A DNA stretch of 64,000 nucleotides, taken from Psilocybe azurescens. Its lineage: Eukaryota > Basidiomycota > Agaricomycetes > Agaricales > Agrocybaceae. Made by a program: the position numbers and the translations under genes. Shown piece by piece: positions 12,451 through 24,605 of the stretch. Under the pieces are notes generated by a model that was given only the letters and a program-made list of their open reading frames with translations, made no database searches and had not been told where the DNA came from. The first letter of the stretch is position 1; every line of letters begins with the position of its first letter. The stretch lies in contig JAJIRX010000301.1 of NCBI GenBank assembly GCA_023853785.1, forward strand, positions 51,463-115,462, in the 5' to 3' direction.

Positions 12451-15400
12451 ATGGATTCAGCACTATCCATTCGACAGGCCCTCGATGTCAACCATCTCGC
12501 TGGTGAACCTCTTCCCATCGCACCCACCGGTTACTATAACTGGGAAATATCTCCCGACCCAGCGAACAGCTTTAACGGACACTCTGTTGTCTCCAATGGA
12601 TTGACCATGATAGAATCCTTGAGGGCGAAAGGCTTTATCAAGCCAGAACTGAGCAAAATCGTACGTGAAACATGTAATTCAGTGATTAGTACCTGATTTC
12701 AACGTCTTCTCAATCGGACAGGAAGCGTTCAAAGACTGTATTCTTAACCCTGAATCCATCGATGACCGCCAAGGCGCTGTAAGCTTTGACCACAACGTCT
12801 TCGTGCTAAGACTAACTCGTCCCTTTTCTTCACATAATATCTAGTTTGCGGAAGGTCTTGCTATACTCGCCCGCATTGATCCAAAGCTCGAATTGGCAAA
12901 GAAACTTAATAATGGAGTTATTGGCACCCTCTACGACACGTTTCCACATCCACCAGCATCGTATCTGGGACCTGAGCACTCGTTCCGTCACGCAGACGGA
13001 GGGGGAAACAACCTGCAGAACTCTGAGATCGGTAGAGCGGGAACTCCTTATGCCCGAAGTGTTCAAGGAAAGGGGGTTTACCAAGGTCTTCCCTTCCCGA
13101 CCCAGGCCTTGTCTTCGACACAATCCTGAAACGTCGTGATGTGCATATTATCCCTTATCACCCGTCAATCATTGCATTTTTTAATTATTATTATGATCAT
13201 AGCAAAAAACGCATGCTGGAGGGATGTCAAGCTTGATCTTTGCCTTCGCAGCTATCGTTACCCATTCCTTGTTCCGAACGGACTTCAAAAACATACACAT
13301 CAACAACGCCAGCTCTTATTTCGATTTGAGCCCTCTGTATGGAGATAGTAAGTCATTAATTTACCCACATACCGGTGCAATTGTCGCTGATGATCGATGC
13401 CACTTTTAGACCAAGCTGCCCAAGACAAAGTTCGAGACAAAGCCACGGGTCGGGGGTTGTTATATCCCGATACTTTCTCGGAAGAACGCCTGACGTTTTT
13501 GGTCCCAGCAACGAGTGTCTTGTTGGTGCTTTTCAGTCGAAACCACAACGTATGTCACGTTTCGATACCCGTCGTCGTTTTCTAATGTATTGCCCCTGCG
13601 AAATGGCAGTACATCGCAGAGAAGCTGCTGAAGATAAACGAGCGGAAGAGATGGTCTGATCCTCCGCCTACAGATCCTACCCAGCGAGCAACTCAGGATG
13701 AAGAGATTTTCCAGACCGCTAAGCTCGTAAAGTATTTATCATCCTTACTGTAGCTTCTATTGTTTGTCGCTGACCGTCGTTGATCGTTGTCCAGCTGTGG
13801 TCATTTCATGAGCGCCATTCTCGGCGACTATGTAGCCGGCTTCCTCGGGTCTTCAGAAGGCTGCAACTGGGAAATGGCCCCATTTGACGTAGGTTTTCCA
13901 CGACGGGAGTTGATAGCCATATGACTTGACGACACTCTGTAGATCATCAAAGATAAGAATACCGAAGTTGACCGTGGCAAGGGTAATCACATCAACGCGG
14001 AGTTTAACGTTCTGTATAGGGTGATTAATCAGTCTTTCGAGATTTGTTCTTTTTGACAATATTTATGTTCGACCTCTAGTGGCACTCGACTCTATCAGAA
14101 GCCGACGAGAAATGGACGAACGATATGTTCAACGACGTTTTCAAAGGCAAACCATTCGACCAGGTAAACTTCATCTTATTCCATCCTGAAGCTCAATCGT
14201 CATCTTACCGTCCCTGCGCAGCTCACATTGGCTGATCTATCTGTCATTGCTAAAGTTTTCGGATCTATTGAGCCCAATCCGGCTAAACGTACCTTTGCCG
14301 GGTGAGTTTTCCGCTTTTACGATGGCACGCTTATCATCTAACTCTTACATGTACGATAGTCTCCAACGTGGCGTAGATGGAAAATTCTCCGATGACGAAT
14401 TGGCTAAAATTTTGAATGCTGCTATTGAAAATCCTGCGGGAGCATTCCGTGCACGTGGGACACCGCCGGCTTTGCGACTAGTCGAGATTATGGGCATCGA
14501 ACAAGCCAGGTCGTGGGGCTTATGTACGATGAACGAGTTCCGAAAGTTCCTTGGGCTGAAAGGTATGTTATTTATATGATTGTCTTTCCGGTGAAGCAGA
14601 CTTACAGGACCGTGGCTCAGTATTCGAAGAGTTTGAAGATTGGAACCCTGATCCAAAAGTGGCGGTGTGTCATGTTTTGCTTTCTGTAAGTATACTTTGT
14701 CTAAGTGTTCTGTAGGGTGCTGCTCGTCAGTTATACGGTCATGTTGATAATCTTGAACTCTACGTAAGTGCACTATGCCACTGTGACTTCACGTTACTCA
14801 GAAACTTGTATAGCCCGGAATTCATGCCGAGGCAACCATGCCTGTCGCCTCAGGATCGCAGCTTGCTGCGGGATATACGGTTTGTTGCATACTCGTCCAG
14901 ACGTCTGTTCAGTATGCTCAACATATGTACATTCCACAGCTTACCCGTGCCGTACTTGGCGATGCCTTGGTCCTTATTCGTGGGGATCGATTCTTTACCA
15001 CCGATTTTACACGTAAGTGCCTATTCTGTGGATGAAATTTGTCCAACGTCATTTCGTTTTACAGCTAATAACCTGACGACCTGGGGTTTTAACGATTGTC
15101 AACGAAATATGAACAACGGAGGTCATGGCTCCGAAAGTTCGTCTTACCTATCCAGCAAATGATTCCAGCTGACGTATGCTACCTCACTAGTTTCCAAGCT
15201 CATACTAAGACACTTGCCTCGACATTACTCATGGGTCAGTGCTCTACTCGTTGTCTAATAATCACGCGAGACTTATAGGAACGATAATTCAGAACGCCTC
15301 TCATTCACTGTATCCATTCTTTACGCCGGCCCATATGAAGAAGTCCTTGACTCGTCAGGGAATTCAAGGCAAATACACTTTTGATCGCCCTGGAACACTC

Positions 15401-17192
15401 TCGACACCGAAGGTGCTCAACACTCTCGCCGGGATTCAAAACTTCTTCGAAGATTCGACCAAATTCAAGGCTATCTATAACAAGTTTGGGTATGGACCAC
15501 TTTACAAGTTCGAAGAGATTGCAAAGTAAGGGATTAAATGCATTATCTCGTAAGTCTTCTTTCTTACTTCGTCCACTATAGATATCATGAAGGTCGCTCC
15601 AAAACCTTGCAAGTCATGTTCCCCGATGAAAGCTCATCGGTTGAGTGTGCCGTATATTATTCAAAAATGATGAAGAGAAAGATCGCCGAAACAGCATGGT
15701 CGTGAGTCCGTCCCTTGGACTGCACTGAAATAGCACTGACCTTGAGAGTCCAGATACGATGGCGTACCAGGAACATATATCGACGTCGTCAAGAGCATCA
15801 TCTATCCTGCTGTAGCACACGTTGCTGCCGATCTATGGGTTGGTCTCTAGAACCCCAAAAATTTGATCCCAGCTTACATGCGTTTACATTTCTAGATCGG
15901 CCTCCCTTTGAAAACGAAAGAGTGCCCTAATGGCGTTCATACCGAGATGCAGATGTTCGATATGCTTGCTTTACTTGTATGTCTACGTTTCGTTTCGCAT
16001 GCTAATCTAACTCACACTTGTACTCAACCAGTTCAAGTTTGTAATCTTCATACAACGTCACCGGAATCCATACTGATGTACTCTCTTTCATGTAGCGTAT
16101 CCTTCCTTGCCCCTGATAGACCAGAAGTTAGGTTCGCTCTTCAGGATGTATCATTATCAGCCGGAAATGGATTGTCTTTGTTCGCACAAAAGTCCCTAGC
16201 AGAGGCATCGGTGGTCCAAAGCGTACCGGTGCGTCTTGGTGCAGATATGCTAAGTGTAATGCCATCTGATTTTAGAACATCTCGCAGAGTTTCATCGTCC
16301 GCCAAGCCGCTACCGTAGCGTCCATTGTACAGCCAGGATCTCAGAGACTGTCCTTTCCCCTTGCGAGCAAACTGGTGGTCACTGGCCGCGATAACAATGA
16401 GATAACCAGCAACGTGCTCGACATTTCTGTCAGTACATCGGTCAATCAAGCCTACGCTACTGCTAGAATGATTGATTTCTTCTTGGATAATGAGAGAAAG
16501 GCCGCCAAAGAGCATATCATCGAACTGGTAAAGAAGGATAGCGATGAGAACAAAACGTTATTGAAAGGTTATGTCTCTGAGGCGTTGCGTGCGTATAACA
16601 AATACGAGTATGCTTCGTCCTGGCCTAACTTTCTTGCTAGGTCTGCGGCCGCCATTCGATTCTCTGTGGGGAGAGGCTAACATGGATACGAAGATTGATC
16701 AGGGCTGTGGTCTCGCTCCCCTCGAAGTGAAGAAAGGGGATCGCGTTCGGGCGAGCCTTCTTAATGCACAGCTTAATGTCTGCCTTCATATTTATGGCAT
16801 ATATCCCTTCGCTGATCCCCACCTCTGTTTATATTTTCTTTCTAGGCTAGCGATGTTCCTGATCCTACTACTGTCGACCCACGCCGCTCTCCCGTCACAT
16901 CCCATTCTCTGAATGAGCAGATATTCCGAGGCTCCTTTGATTATCTACAGCTATCCATGGTGGAAGCACTTAAGGTTATTTTTTCACTGAAGAATGTTCG
17001 ACGTGCCACTGGAGATGCCGGTAAATTGAAGAAATTCAAGGAAATCACGTACGAAACTGAGACTGATGTCTTCATTCAACGAAACGGAACCATCGATTAC
17101 TTCCCTGGATCTCTGAACCTTGTGGTATGTGGTATTTCTTCCCTTAGTTTGAGAATACGCTAACCGACTCTGCGCAGTACGATGCTTGTTGA
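12451..17192 (+). CDS. Psi-producing-oxygenase-like fatty-acid dioxygenase (heme peroxidase + P450-like domain)
   Basis: Related to linoleate diol synthases and Ppo enzymes that oxygenate C18 fatty acids into oxylipin signals. About 18 short introns are needed. The peroxidase half is well marked: LYDTFPHPPASYLGP, the distal-heme-His region AAIVTHSLFRTD, SSYFDLSPLYGD, PDTFSEERLTFLVPATSVLLVLFSRNHN, and YRWH formed across an intron at about 14020-14095 (catalytic Tyr and proximal His of the family). The P450-like half runs from RHYSWNASHSLYPFFTP to the C-terminus VIFSLKNVRRATGDAGKL and YDAC. Where the heme-thiolate Cys loop is expected, I read SLNEQIFRGSFDY with no Cys. One base seems missing in the G-run at 13072-13076, and another frame break lies near 15130. 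The gene is either lightly damaged or mis-sequenced. Dioxygenase identity is strong; product specificity cannot be read. Confidence 0.85.
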
Positions 17193-17439
17193 ATTCTTTA
17201 AATTATCTAAAATAATCCCGGATTGACCGGGACATGTAACTTTATCAACAGTCTACTCGGAGTCGTCCGCTTTATTTATTTGATATACTGGTCGATAAGC
17301 TGTTTCATTTTGCTTCTCATGTAAAGTTTAAAGTACAACTTCATCATAATCCATGTCAATTTTACCTTTGCTACTCGGCGAACATGATTTATGGCCTAGA
17401 TGCCTGTGGAGATCTAAACCGGTCAACACCGAGTACAAG

Positions 17440-18160
17440 CAAGCCTCTACATGCGGCTAAGAACAGGCCACATCCCGTTGAACACTTATCTACACCGATT
17501 CGGCAAATCTGAAAGCAGTAGATGCGCGAAATACGGCACAGCAGGACATGGAGTAATAGAGGAGACACTCAAACACTATCTTTTCGGATCCCCAACCTAC
17601 GCATGGGGACACGCAGAAATGGACCATACTTTAGGACGTGACACACGAAGCTTACGAACCATCCTCTGCGGCAAGGAGAACATGAAAATTCTGATGAAGT
17701 ACATTGCAACGACGAAGAGATTCGGAACCACACCAGGTGAAGTACAAAACCCTCATATTGAAGCTGACTAAAACAGGGATAACATACAGATACTACAAAC
17801 CCACACATCCTAATCCGACCACACAAAACCCTCAACTCACAGGGTCCCGGAACTCCCATCCGTCCTACACACCTCCCGAAAATGAGCAAAAACATTTATT
17901 GCGCCCAGACCGATGTCAGGGCGCCCAGCGGAAAGAACACAAACCAGCCGAAACCTCAAGGAAGAACTCCAACTGAGGTGGCCCACCCGACAAGAAAAGG
18001 ACGCCCAGAAACAACATATGGGGAGAGGATCGCTATAGCGAGCTACAGGCGTACCTCAGCGGTGCACATGGGGTCCTGCCACTATTAGTTGAACTTAGTT
18101 GGGTCTGCATAGGGCTATACCCCAATAGACATAAATAGACAAGAAAAAAAAAAAAAAGAA
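17440..18160 (+). mobile_element. 5'-truncated LINE (non-LTR retrotransposon) 3' end with poly(A)
   Basis: The open frame 17451-17771 has the C-terminal signature of fungal LINE ORF2: LRTGHIPLNTYLHRFGKSE, then ETLKHYLFGSPTY, LGRDTRSLR and LMKYIATTKRFG. The zinc-knuckle cysteines expected between these blocks are largely replaced. About 370 bases of 3' UTR follow, then an A-run at 18144-18157. No reverse transcriptase core is present, so this is a dead 5'-truncated insertion about 250 bases after the dioxygenase stop codon. I found no clear target-site duplication. Confidence 0.75.
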
Positions 18161-18380
18161 ACCCAACACTGTAATGGTCTTGGCTTTCAAGCGCTTATAT
18201 TTAAACATTCTCTACCCGCGCCTGCTGCAGGGGTCACGCACACTGAAATCTCAATATGATTCATGTTCAAGATATTAACAGTTCAAGAGGTGTGTTCAGC
18301 TTGTGTCCAAGGTTAGTATGAAACCGAACACTAGAGTCCTAAATAATATCAAGCCCAACTCGGCATCATGCTACATGAAA

Positions 18381-20121
18381 TCAAGGAAGATTGGTAGCGC
18401 CGTCGAACAAGACGTTGAGCCATGCAGCTAAACGAAGCCCGCCTTTCGCAATTTGAGTCTCAATCTAGATAATATCTTAGTCTGTTATAATTGAAATAAT
18501 CATAGATGGGCGACGTACGATCGGAACCGCGTTAGTGAAATAGCTGGACGTGCATAAGTCCTGGCTTGATGTGAAGTTAAAAACGAAAGACTAAAATGAA
18601 AGACGATTAAATATGAGCCAGAAATGTATGGCGTCCAGTGATTTCTTACACAATCAAAAGAGTTGGAATCTTGTGCCCAGACAAGAGGGCATTCGAGAGG
18701 CGTTATAGTCGCTCGTTTGTCAAATAAGTCCGCAATGTCATCTTCTACACTTCGCCTCTGGCTGACCGGGGTTGTGGTAGAAGAACAGGAGAGCCAACTT
18801 GGTGAAATGGACTTATATTCGCCGCTCTGTATGGATTCACGCTTTTAGCCACTTATATCTTTTTTGCACATCGTAGTGGACACACACCTGAATTCGGGAT
18901 ACGAGGGTATTGGCCCAAGTCGTAACAGAGTTTCCATAGTTTGCTTTCACAAGTTTATTGATGATGCCGGAGTCTAGAAGCCAGATATGATTATAAGCCC
19001 AGTGCATAAGAGCTGATCAAAGGTATGATGAACTCACCCCAGACCTTAGATGGAGGATAGATGTGTCACTCCGATAATATGTCGGACTGATGACTTTTAC
19101 GACTCACTGAGTGGAGGTTACTCGTAGACCCGCTGCATTTAACGCTAATGTCGTTACCCCCGACCTCCAGGGCCTCGACATGGAGTGGTTGAGTGATATC
19201 ACCGATAAACTAATGCAAGTTAAATGGGAGCATCGGAAACGTAGGAGAGAATCATACATGGTCTATACGTATTAATTGAATTGGAGTGCCCCGGAGATGT
19301 GAGTCGTTCTGGGTAGAAATGAAAGCACGAGTGGGCCTACCTAAGAATTTGAGAGCTTCTTGGAGCTGTTCCGCCGATAAAGATTTATCGACGACTCTTG
19401 TTGTATAGTTTGCGATAGCAGTAACTAATGAATAGGATGTTATATATGATTCCACGCTGCACAAAATGGATTTTAAGCTAGCCACACTCACGGATACATC
19501 TTCCATTGCTACAGTCCCTGCTCTCGACGACAGAGCAAGATGTGGGCGGGTTGTCTAGTATGCAGGAAGTCAGAACCATGATGGCACAGTAGTTAGAATA
19601 CAGAAGTGAACCTTCTGCGTCGACAAAATGAAGTGCAGATGACCTTGGAAGATTGTCAATGGCGTCAATGGTCTAAATAGGGCCGCTTATTAAGCTTCGC
19701 TTACCATGAAAATGCTGCTTCGGATTTCACGTCGTCAGCCCACTGTGAAAAGAAAAAGAACGTCAGAACATTGGTGGAATGTAAACGAAATGCACCAGAG
19801 ATTTGTGCACTTACGGTGGCAGCCGGCCCAAGGGACTCGTTATACGTAGCTCCAAGGGACGATTTCACGAATGCGAGAGCTTTCGGAGAAAGAAACTGTG
19901 TTCGAATGATAAACACAATATAAATGACTGAATTTCAGGGCACGTATCCAAACCCAAACTCACTGGCATCGCAGTAAACCTTTGGCCAAACCGTTGTTTG
20001 AGATATACCCTCTGATCAACCGGACTCGTACTCACCCTACTGCCATGTGTCCATCGGCTCCCCAAGCAAGAACCCTGGGTGTTGCAACCGATAAAGCAAC
20101 GAAGATCGCTCCAAATCTCAT
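18381..20121 (-). CDS. S1/P1-type nuclease, copy A
   Basis: Secreted zinc-dependent single-strand nuclease/3'-nucleotidase family. Start at 20121 gives a signal peptide ending VLA, and the mature protein starts WGADGHMAVG, providing the N-terminal Trp and His zinc ligands. Downstream exons give FLSPKALAFVKSSLGATYNESLGPAATWADDVKSEAA (Asp ligand), LHFVDAEG, DNPPTSCSV, AIANYTTRVVDKSLS, FIGDITQPLHVEALEVGGNDI (Asp and His ligands), SNLHSVW, DSGIINKLVKANYGNSVTTWA, ECPLVWAQDSNSFDC and the end ETQIAKGGLRLAAWLNVLFDG. All ligand motifs I could check are present. Many short introns interrupt it. It is in tandem with copy B about 1 kb upstream. Likely role: extracellular nucleic-acid scavenging. Confidence 0.85.
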
Positions 20122-20197
20122 CGTGGGTTATGGATCAATAGACGAAGAAATGTGGGGTTAGATGTGACGAGTTGATTGGGTGTAAAGAATCAACCAT

Positions 20198-20203
20198 TAT
20201 ATA
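20198..20203 (-). promoter_or_regulatory. Putative TATA box of nuclease copy A
   Basis: TATATA lies 77 bases upstream of the start codon at 20121, on the coding strand. Positional inference only. Confidence 0.45.
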
Positions 20204-21160
20204 CCCCAGATACATGCATTACTTCCATGTACAGTCAAGAATACACGACGGTCTTCCATCATGATGCACATTATGCACGGTTATCAGAACCATGCAATGG
20301 AAATCAAACCTATTTCGCAAATTAATTACCAGCCCTTCGGCAAAAATCCACCTTCCACTCAAAATTATCCACGAGAGCGCTGCATTCATCACAAATTTGA
20401 ATTCGTTCACAAATAAAACCTCTATATATACCTCGGACGATCAGGGACACATGCGGTGTTATGCGCTGATAGCAAAAATATGAACGAACGGTCGTTATAG
20501 TTAGTATTTAAAAGCGTGAAACGTTGGTACCGAGCGCATGCAGGGAGTAATCGATATCAGTATCTGAAAATAAAATCTCAATAATAGGACAAATAATCGA
20601 TCGATCAGACTCTCAGAGCAACTGCCGCAACCGTAAGGGGGTCTAATTTCATCACGGACATGATTTAAATAGATATTCGTTGCTGGCATTCATAATCGTT
20701 TTTATTCTGCAAAGGTATCTGAGTATTGTTGTCAAGTTCCACTGTTCCGAAAACAAATAGCACTTTGGACAGACTGCCTCATAGTCGCGCACAACTCAAG
20801 GTTGATTTAATTACACAGCTGAATAGGCGCTTAATAGTACCATGGTTATGGTACCTGAGTCGTTGAACTACCTTTTGTGAATGCTCTCCATGCATGCGCA
20901 GAGCCCAATAAGCTTACTAGGTTAGCGGATCAAGGTTCGCGTACATTATATCAGTCACAACACGCTCCGGAGGGAAGGTCCCAAAGAGAAGAGGGCTGAG
21001 GCGGCTGACCCTCCTTTGTCCTTCTGTACGCGAAATGGGGACAGGACAACAAGAATGAAAATAGATAAAAAGAATAAAAGCAACCCGCTCGATGCTAAAT
21101 GACACTAATACTTCGGACCTCCACGGAAGAAGGCATAGTCAGGCTTTCAAATACGATACA
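20204..21160. other. Spacer between the two nuclease genes
   Basis: About 0.95 kb with no recognised gene or repeat. It contains the promoter of copy A and the 3' end of copy B. Confidence 0.4.
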
Positions 21161-23091
21161 TCAGAACGATGTCGGTATCCCACTACTAGGCGTCAACGGC
21201 TCTCCATCGAAGAGCACATTCAGCCACGCTGCGAGGCGTAGACCTTGTTTTGCGATCTGCGTTTCGATCTATATGTATATGTGGATCGCATATGTCATCA
21301 GAAAAAGGACGAAGAAACGAGGGCATGGAATGACACGCACAATGGGGATGGCCTCAACGGAGTACGTCGAGTTGCACAGATCCTGCTTGGCCGCGAAGTT
21401 GAACACAAAAGACTATAACAGCCACAGTTACATGGAACGACGAGTTAGATCCTAGAAACAGGGCCGAACCTCACTGGGGACATAAGACTTACGCAGTCGA
21501 ATGAATTCGAATCGCGTGCCCACACGATGGGACATTCAAGGGGGACGATGTCCGAATCGTCGCGCCGTCCGAGGATCCCAGATATATCGTCTTGGATGCT
21601 TCGCTTGCGCTGAATCAGGGGCTCGTCTGTGGAGGAGCACGAGATCCAGTCTCCTGCGAGGGAATTGTATTCACCAGCCTACGGCGAACAATGGTGGTTA
21701 ATAATGGATGCATGCGAGATTGGTTTCTGACGGAATGAGGGAGGGACGCAGATGGGGAAAGAGTTTAATGAAAGTTAACAATTAATTAATGCGTACCTTC
21801 AGCCTAGAAACTAGAGCGCTCGCCCATGTCGTGACGGAATTGTTATAGCTCGCGACCAGGAGCTTGTTGATAATTCCGGAATCTGGTATATTTCAAATGC
21901 ACAATTATTGCAATATTGAGACACAGTTGGATAGGATCGGAATATTGTGAAATGCTCACCCCATACCTAGGAAATTTGATGAGATCTAGAATTAATATGT
22001 GGACTCGATGAGTGAGGAGAGAAGATGTACGGAATGCAAGTTGCTTTTGGATCCACCACATGTGACGCTTATCGTGTTCCCACCGAGTGCGATGGCCTCT
22101 ACGTGCAGCGGCTGTCCTATATCTCCAATAAACTAGCAAAATTTACACCGTCCGTCAAGTTTAATCGTAGTAGGCTCTGTAGAGATTCATTTGCGTACAT
22201 GGTCTGTCAATGTAAAAATGCATACACACGTTATCCCTGAGAACTTGATACTTCCTCAATGAGAGGAGGAGATGTGTACGTACCTAGAAACTTCAACGCC
22301 TCCTGGATCTGCATGTCGTCGAGGGAGGTGTCCAAAACTCGCGTAGTGTAATTCGCCAGTGCGCTGACTGCCACACAGAAACCACCCCGTTGGACATCGC
22401 ACTGTTAGTGCAACGATAGGGAAGTATGAAAACGAAAGCTCACGTATGCATCGCCCGTCGGCGCAGTCTCGCTCCTCGTCTACCGAGCATGAGGTTGGGG
22501 GGTTATCTGATAAGTGAGGGAGATAAGAATGATGCGATGATGCGTAAGTACGAAAAGCTGGGAGGCATGACTTGCCTTCGGCGTCGACGAAATGGAGATT
22601 GGAAGACCTTTTGATTATGTTAATATCAGTGACTTCGATCATGCGAGAGGCAAAGCAACAGAAACGTACCATGCATATGCGGCTGTAGACTTCACTTCAT
22701 CCGCCCACTGTACGGTCACCGGGGACGATCAGTGACTCCCCTTCTCGTTGGACAAGGTGTTAAAACTCGACTCACAGTCGCCGCTGGGCCCAGAGATTCG
22801 TTGTACGTCGCTCCCAGGGAGGACTTTACGAAAGAGAGTGCTTTAGGAGCGAGGAACTGAGAACGCGAGGTGATTTAGAGGTCGGTAGCAAGAAAATGGA
22901 AACGATATCCAACTACAACGTTGAACACGTACTGGCATCGCGATGTATCTAGCATACAGCGAAAAGTTCAAAGCCTGACCATAAATGAGGTGCCCTGTAA
23001 CTCACCCTATAGCCATATGTCCACTAGCTCCCCATCCATACACAGATCGCGCACTCAGCGCAAAAAACACTAAAACCGAAGGTAGCCTCAT
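21161..23091 (-). CDS. S1/P1-type nuclease, copy B
   Basis: Paralogue of copy A with the same exon layout. Start at 23091 gives the signal peptide MRLPSVLVFFALSARSVYG, followed by mature WGASGHMAIG (Trp and His ligands). Further blocks are FLAPKALSFVKSSLGATYNESLGPAAT, WADEVKS, LHFVDAEG, NPPTSCSVDEERDCADGRC, FIGDIGQPLHVEAIALGGNTI, SNLHSVW plus DSGI joined across an intron, INKLLVASYNNSVTTWASALV, CPIVWARDSNSFDC, and the end IETQIAKQGLRLAAWLNVLFDGEPLTPSSG. Copy A has Asp after GGN where copy B has Thr. The C-terminal half carries extra residues around KRSIQDDISGILGRRDDSDIV. Expected to be secreted and active. Confidence 0.85.
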
Positions 23092-24605
23092 CTTCTTGTC
23101 TTCGTGTATACGCGAAGAAACTACTATCGGGTGATGCCCCTGGGTAGTGCACAACGAGCTTTTATGTAGTAGGATGGCCGCCACGCTGACATCTCGATTG
23201 GACCTGAAGGCTGAAACGAGGCGGTTGTGAACAATGCAATGTGCGTCGAGTACGCACACTCACATTCAATGCTGCCCTCGACCATACGGATCCGTCAATT
23301 ATACGCATTGCAGGAAATAGGCACTAGAGATTAACGTTCCATATGGGGTATATATATGACACAATGGAAGTTCGAAGACCACTTCGGTTGACGGTACCAT
23401 GTGGGTAATGAAAGACATGGTGACCGATAGCAAATATACGCATAGTCCCTTGAGATTCATCGGATCGTTTTTATGTATGATTTATAGGTATTTGTGTTGA
23501 TAGCCGGGATCGTAACTTATTGTAGATGGAAGGCATAAAATACTGAAAGTTGCAAGTCATTACGACGCCCCTGGCCGGTGTTTGTGGGTAATGCTACTCG
23601 TCGTGATATGAGAAGATGAGGATGGCGAACGTGCGTTGGAATTGAAGGTCTTCAAAAAGTCCATGTGATCTCGTGTGAGCGATGTTGGCAGTATGAATAG
23701 CGTGAGCTCGACATGGCGTCTGCTGCGCTTTCCTGTCGAGCAGCAAGTTGGACTGAGTCCGAGATAAGATTAGATGAACGGTAGCCTTTGAACCGGATTG
23801 CCGGCCATGTGATACACGGACTAAAATCCAACTCCGACTCGTTTGCAAAAATTCAGTTGTCCTGTTCTTCAAGTTCAGCTCCAGTGTCTGTCTGCACCAA
23901 CTACGCCAAAGACAAGCTCTAGTGATCCTTTTATCTGCACTATCGGTTGTTCTTGATAAGTATCATCTGACACAAACAGTACTTTCACTACAGGAATCAT
24001 TCCCGTAGTTATTCTCAGCCTAGGATCCTTGCGCGTTGCGACCTGTGGATCAACCCCGAACTCTCGCGACGCTCACGCCAAATTGACAATCCAGCAATCC
24101 CCTGTAGGGGCAAACACCTCTTTAAAACCTCTTTTACACTCCGTGGCGCTACTGTACATCTGCAAGCGACCTTAGCCTCAAGCAGACCATGGTATCTGGG
24201 AGAACATCGGACTATTCCCGGCATGTGCGCTCTGTCGTTGAGGGGCAGAGCCTTACGCGTACGACCAATCCAAGTTCGACGATAATTATAGCCCACCCTG
24301 GCCTATTTTCGTTATTTCTAAGTATATTTTCCCCACTTAAACCCGTTTCTCTTCGTTATGCCACGTTGAGATGCGAATTCTTCTCTTGAACCGACTCGAC
24401 TCACCTGGCCTGCGATGCTCTCCTTTTGTGATCACGAGTCTGTCTACAAGTTGATATTCTTTCTCAGGGCGTAGTTGGAGTCAATGTTCTGTCACCGGTG
24501 GTAGTAGCGTGTCGCGCATATATATTCTACGTGAGCCTCGTCGGCTTTGAAGAATCCCTTGGCTAACGTCCTCTCCGGTCTCCACTACCTATTGATTGTT
24601 GTGCC
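23092..24605. other. Intergenic region between nuclease B and the GH131-like gene
   Basis: Divergent promoter space of about 1.5 kb. Open frames at 23594-23872 and 24015-24296 on the minus strand show no known motif. CATATATATT at about 24517-24526 is a plausible TATA element for the downstream gene, about 80 bases before its start. Confidence 0.4.
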
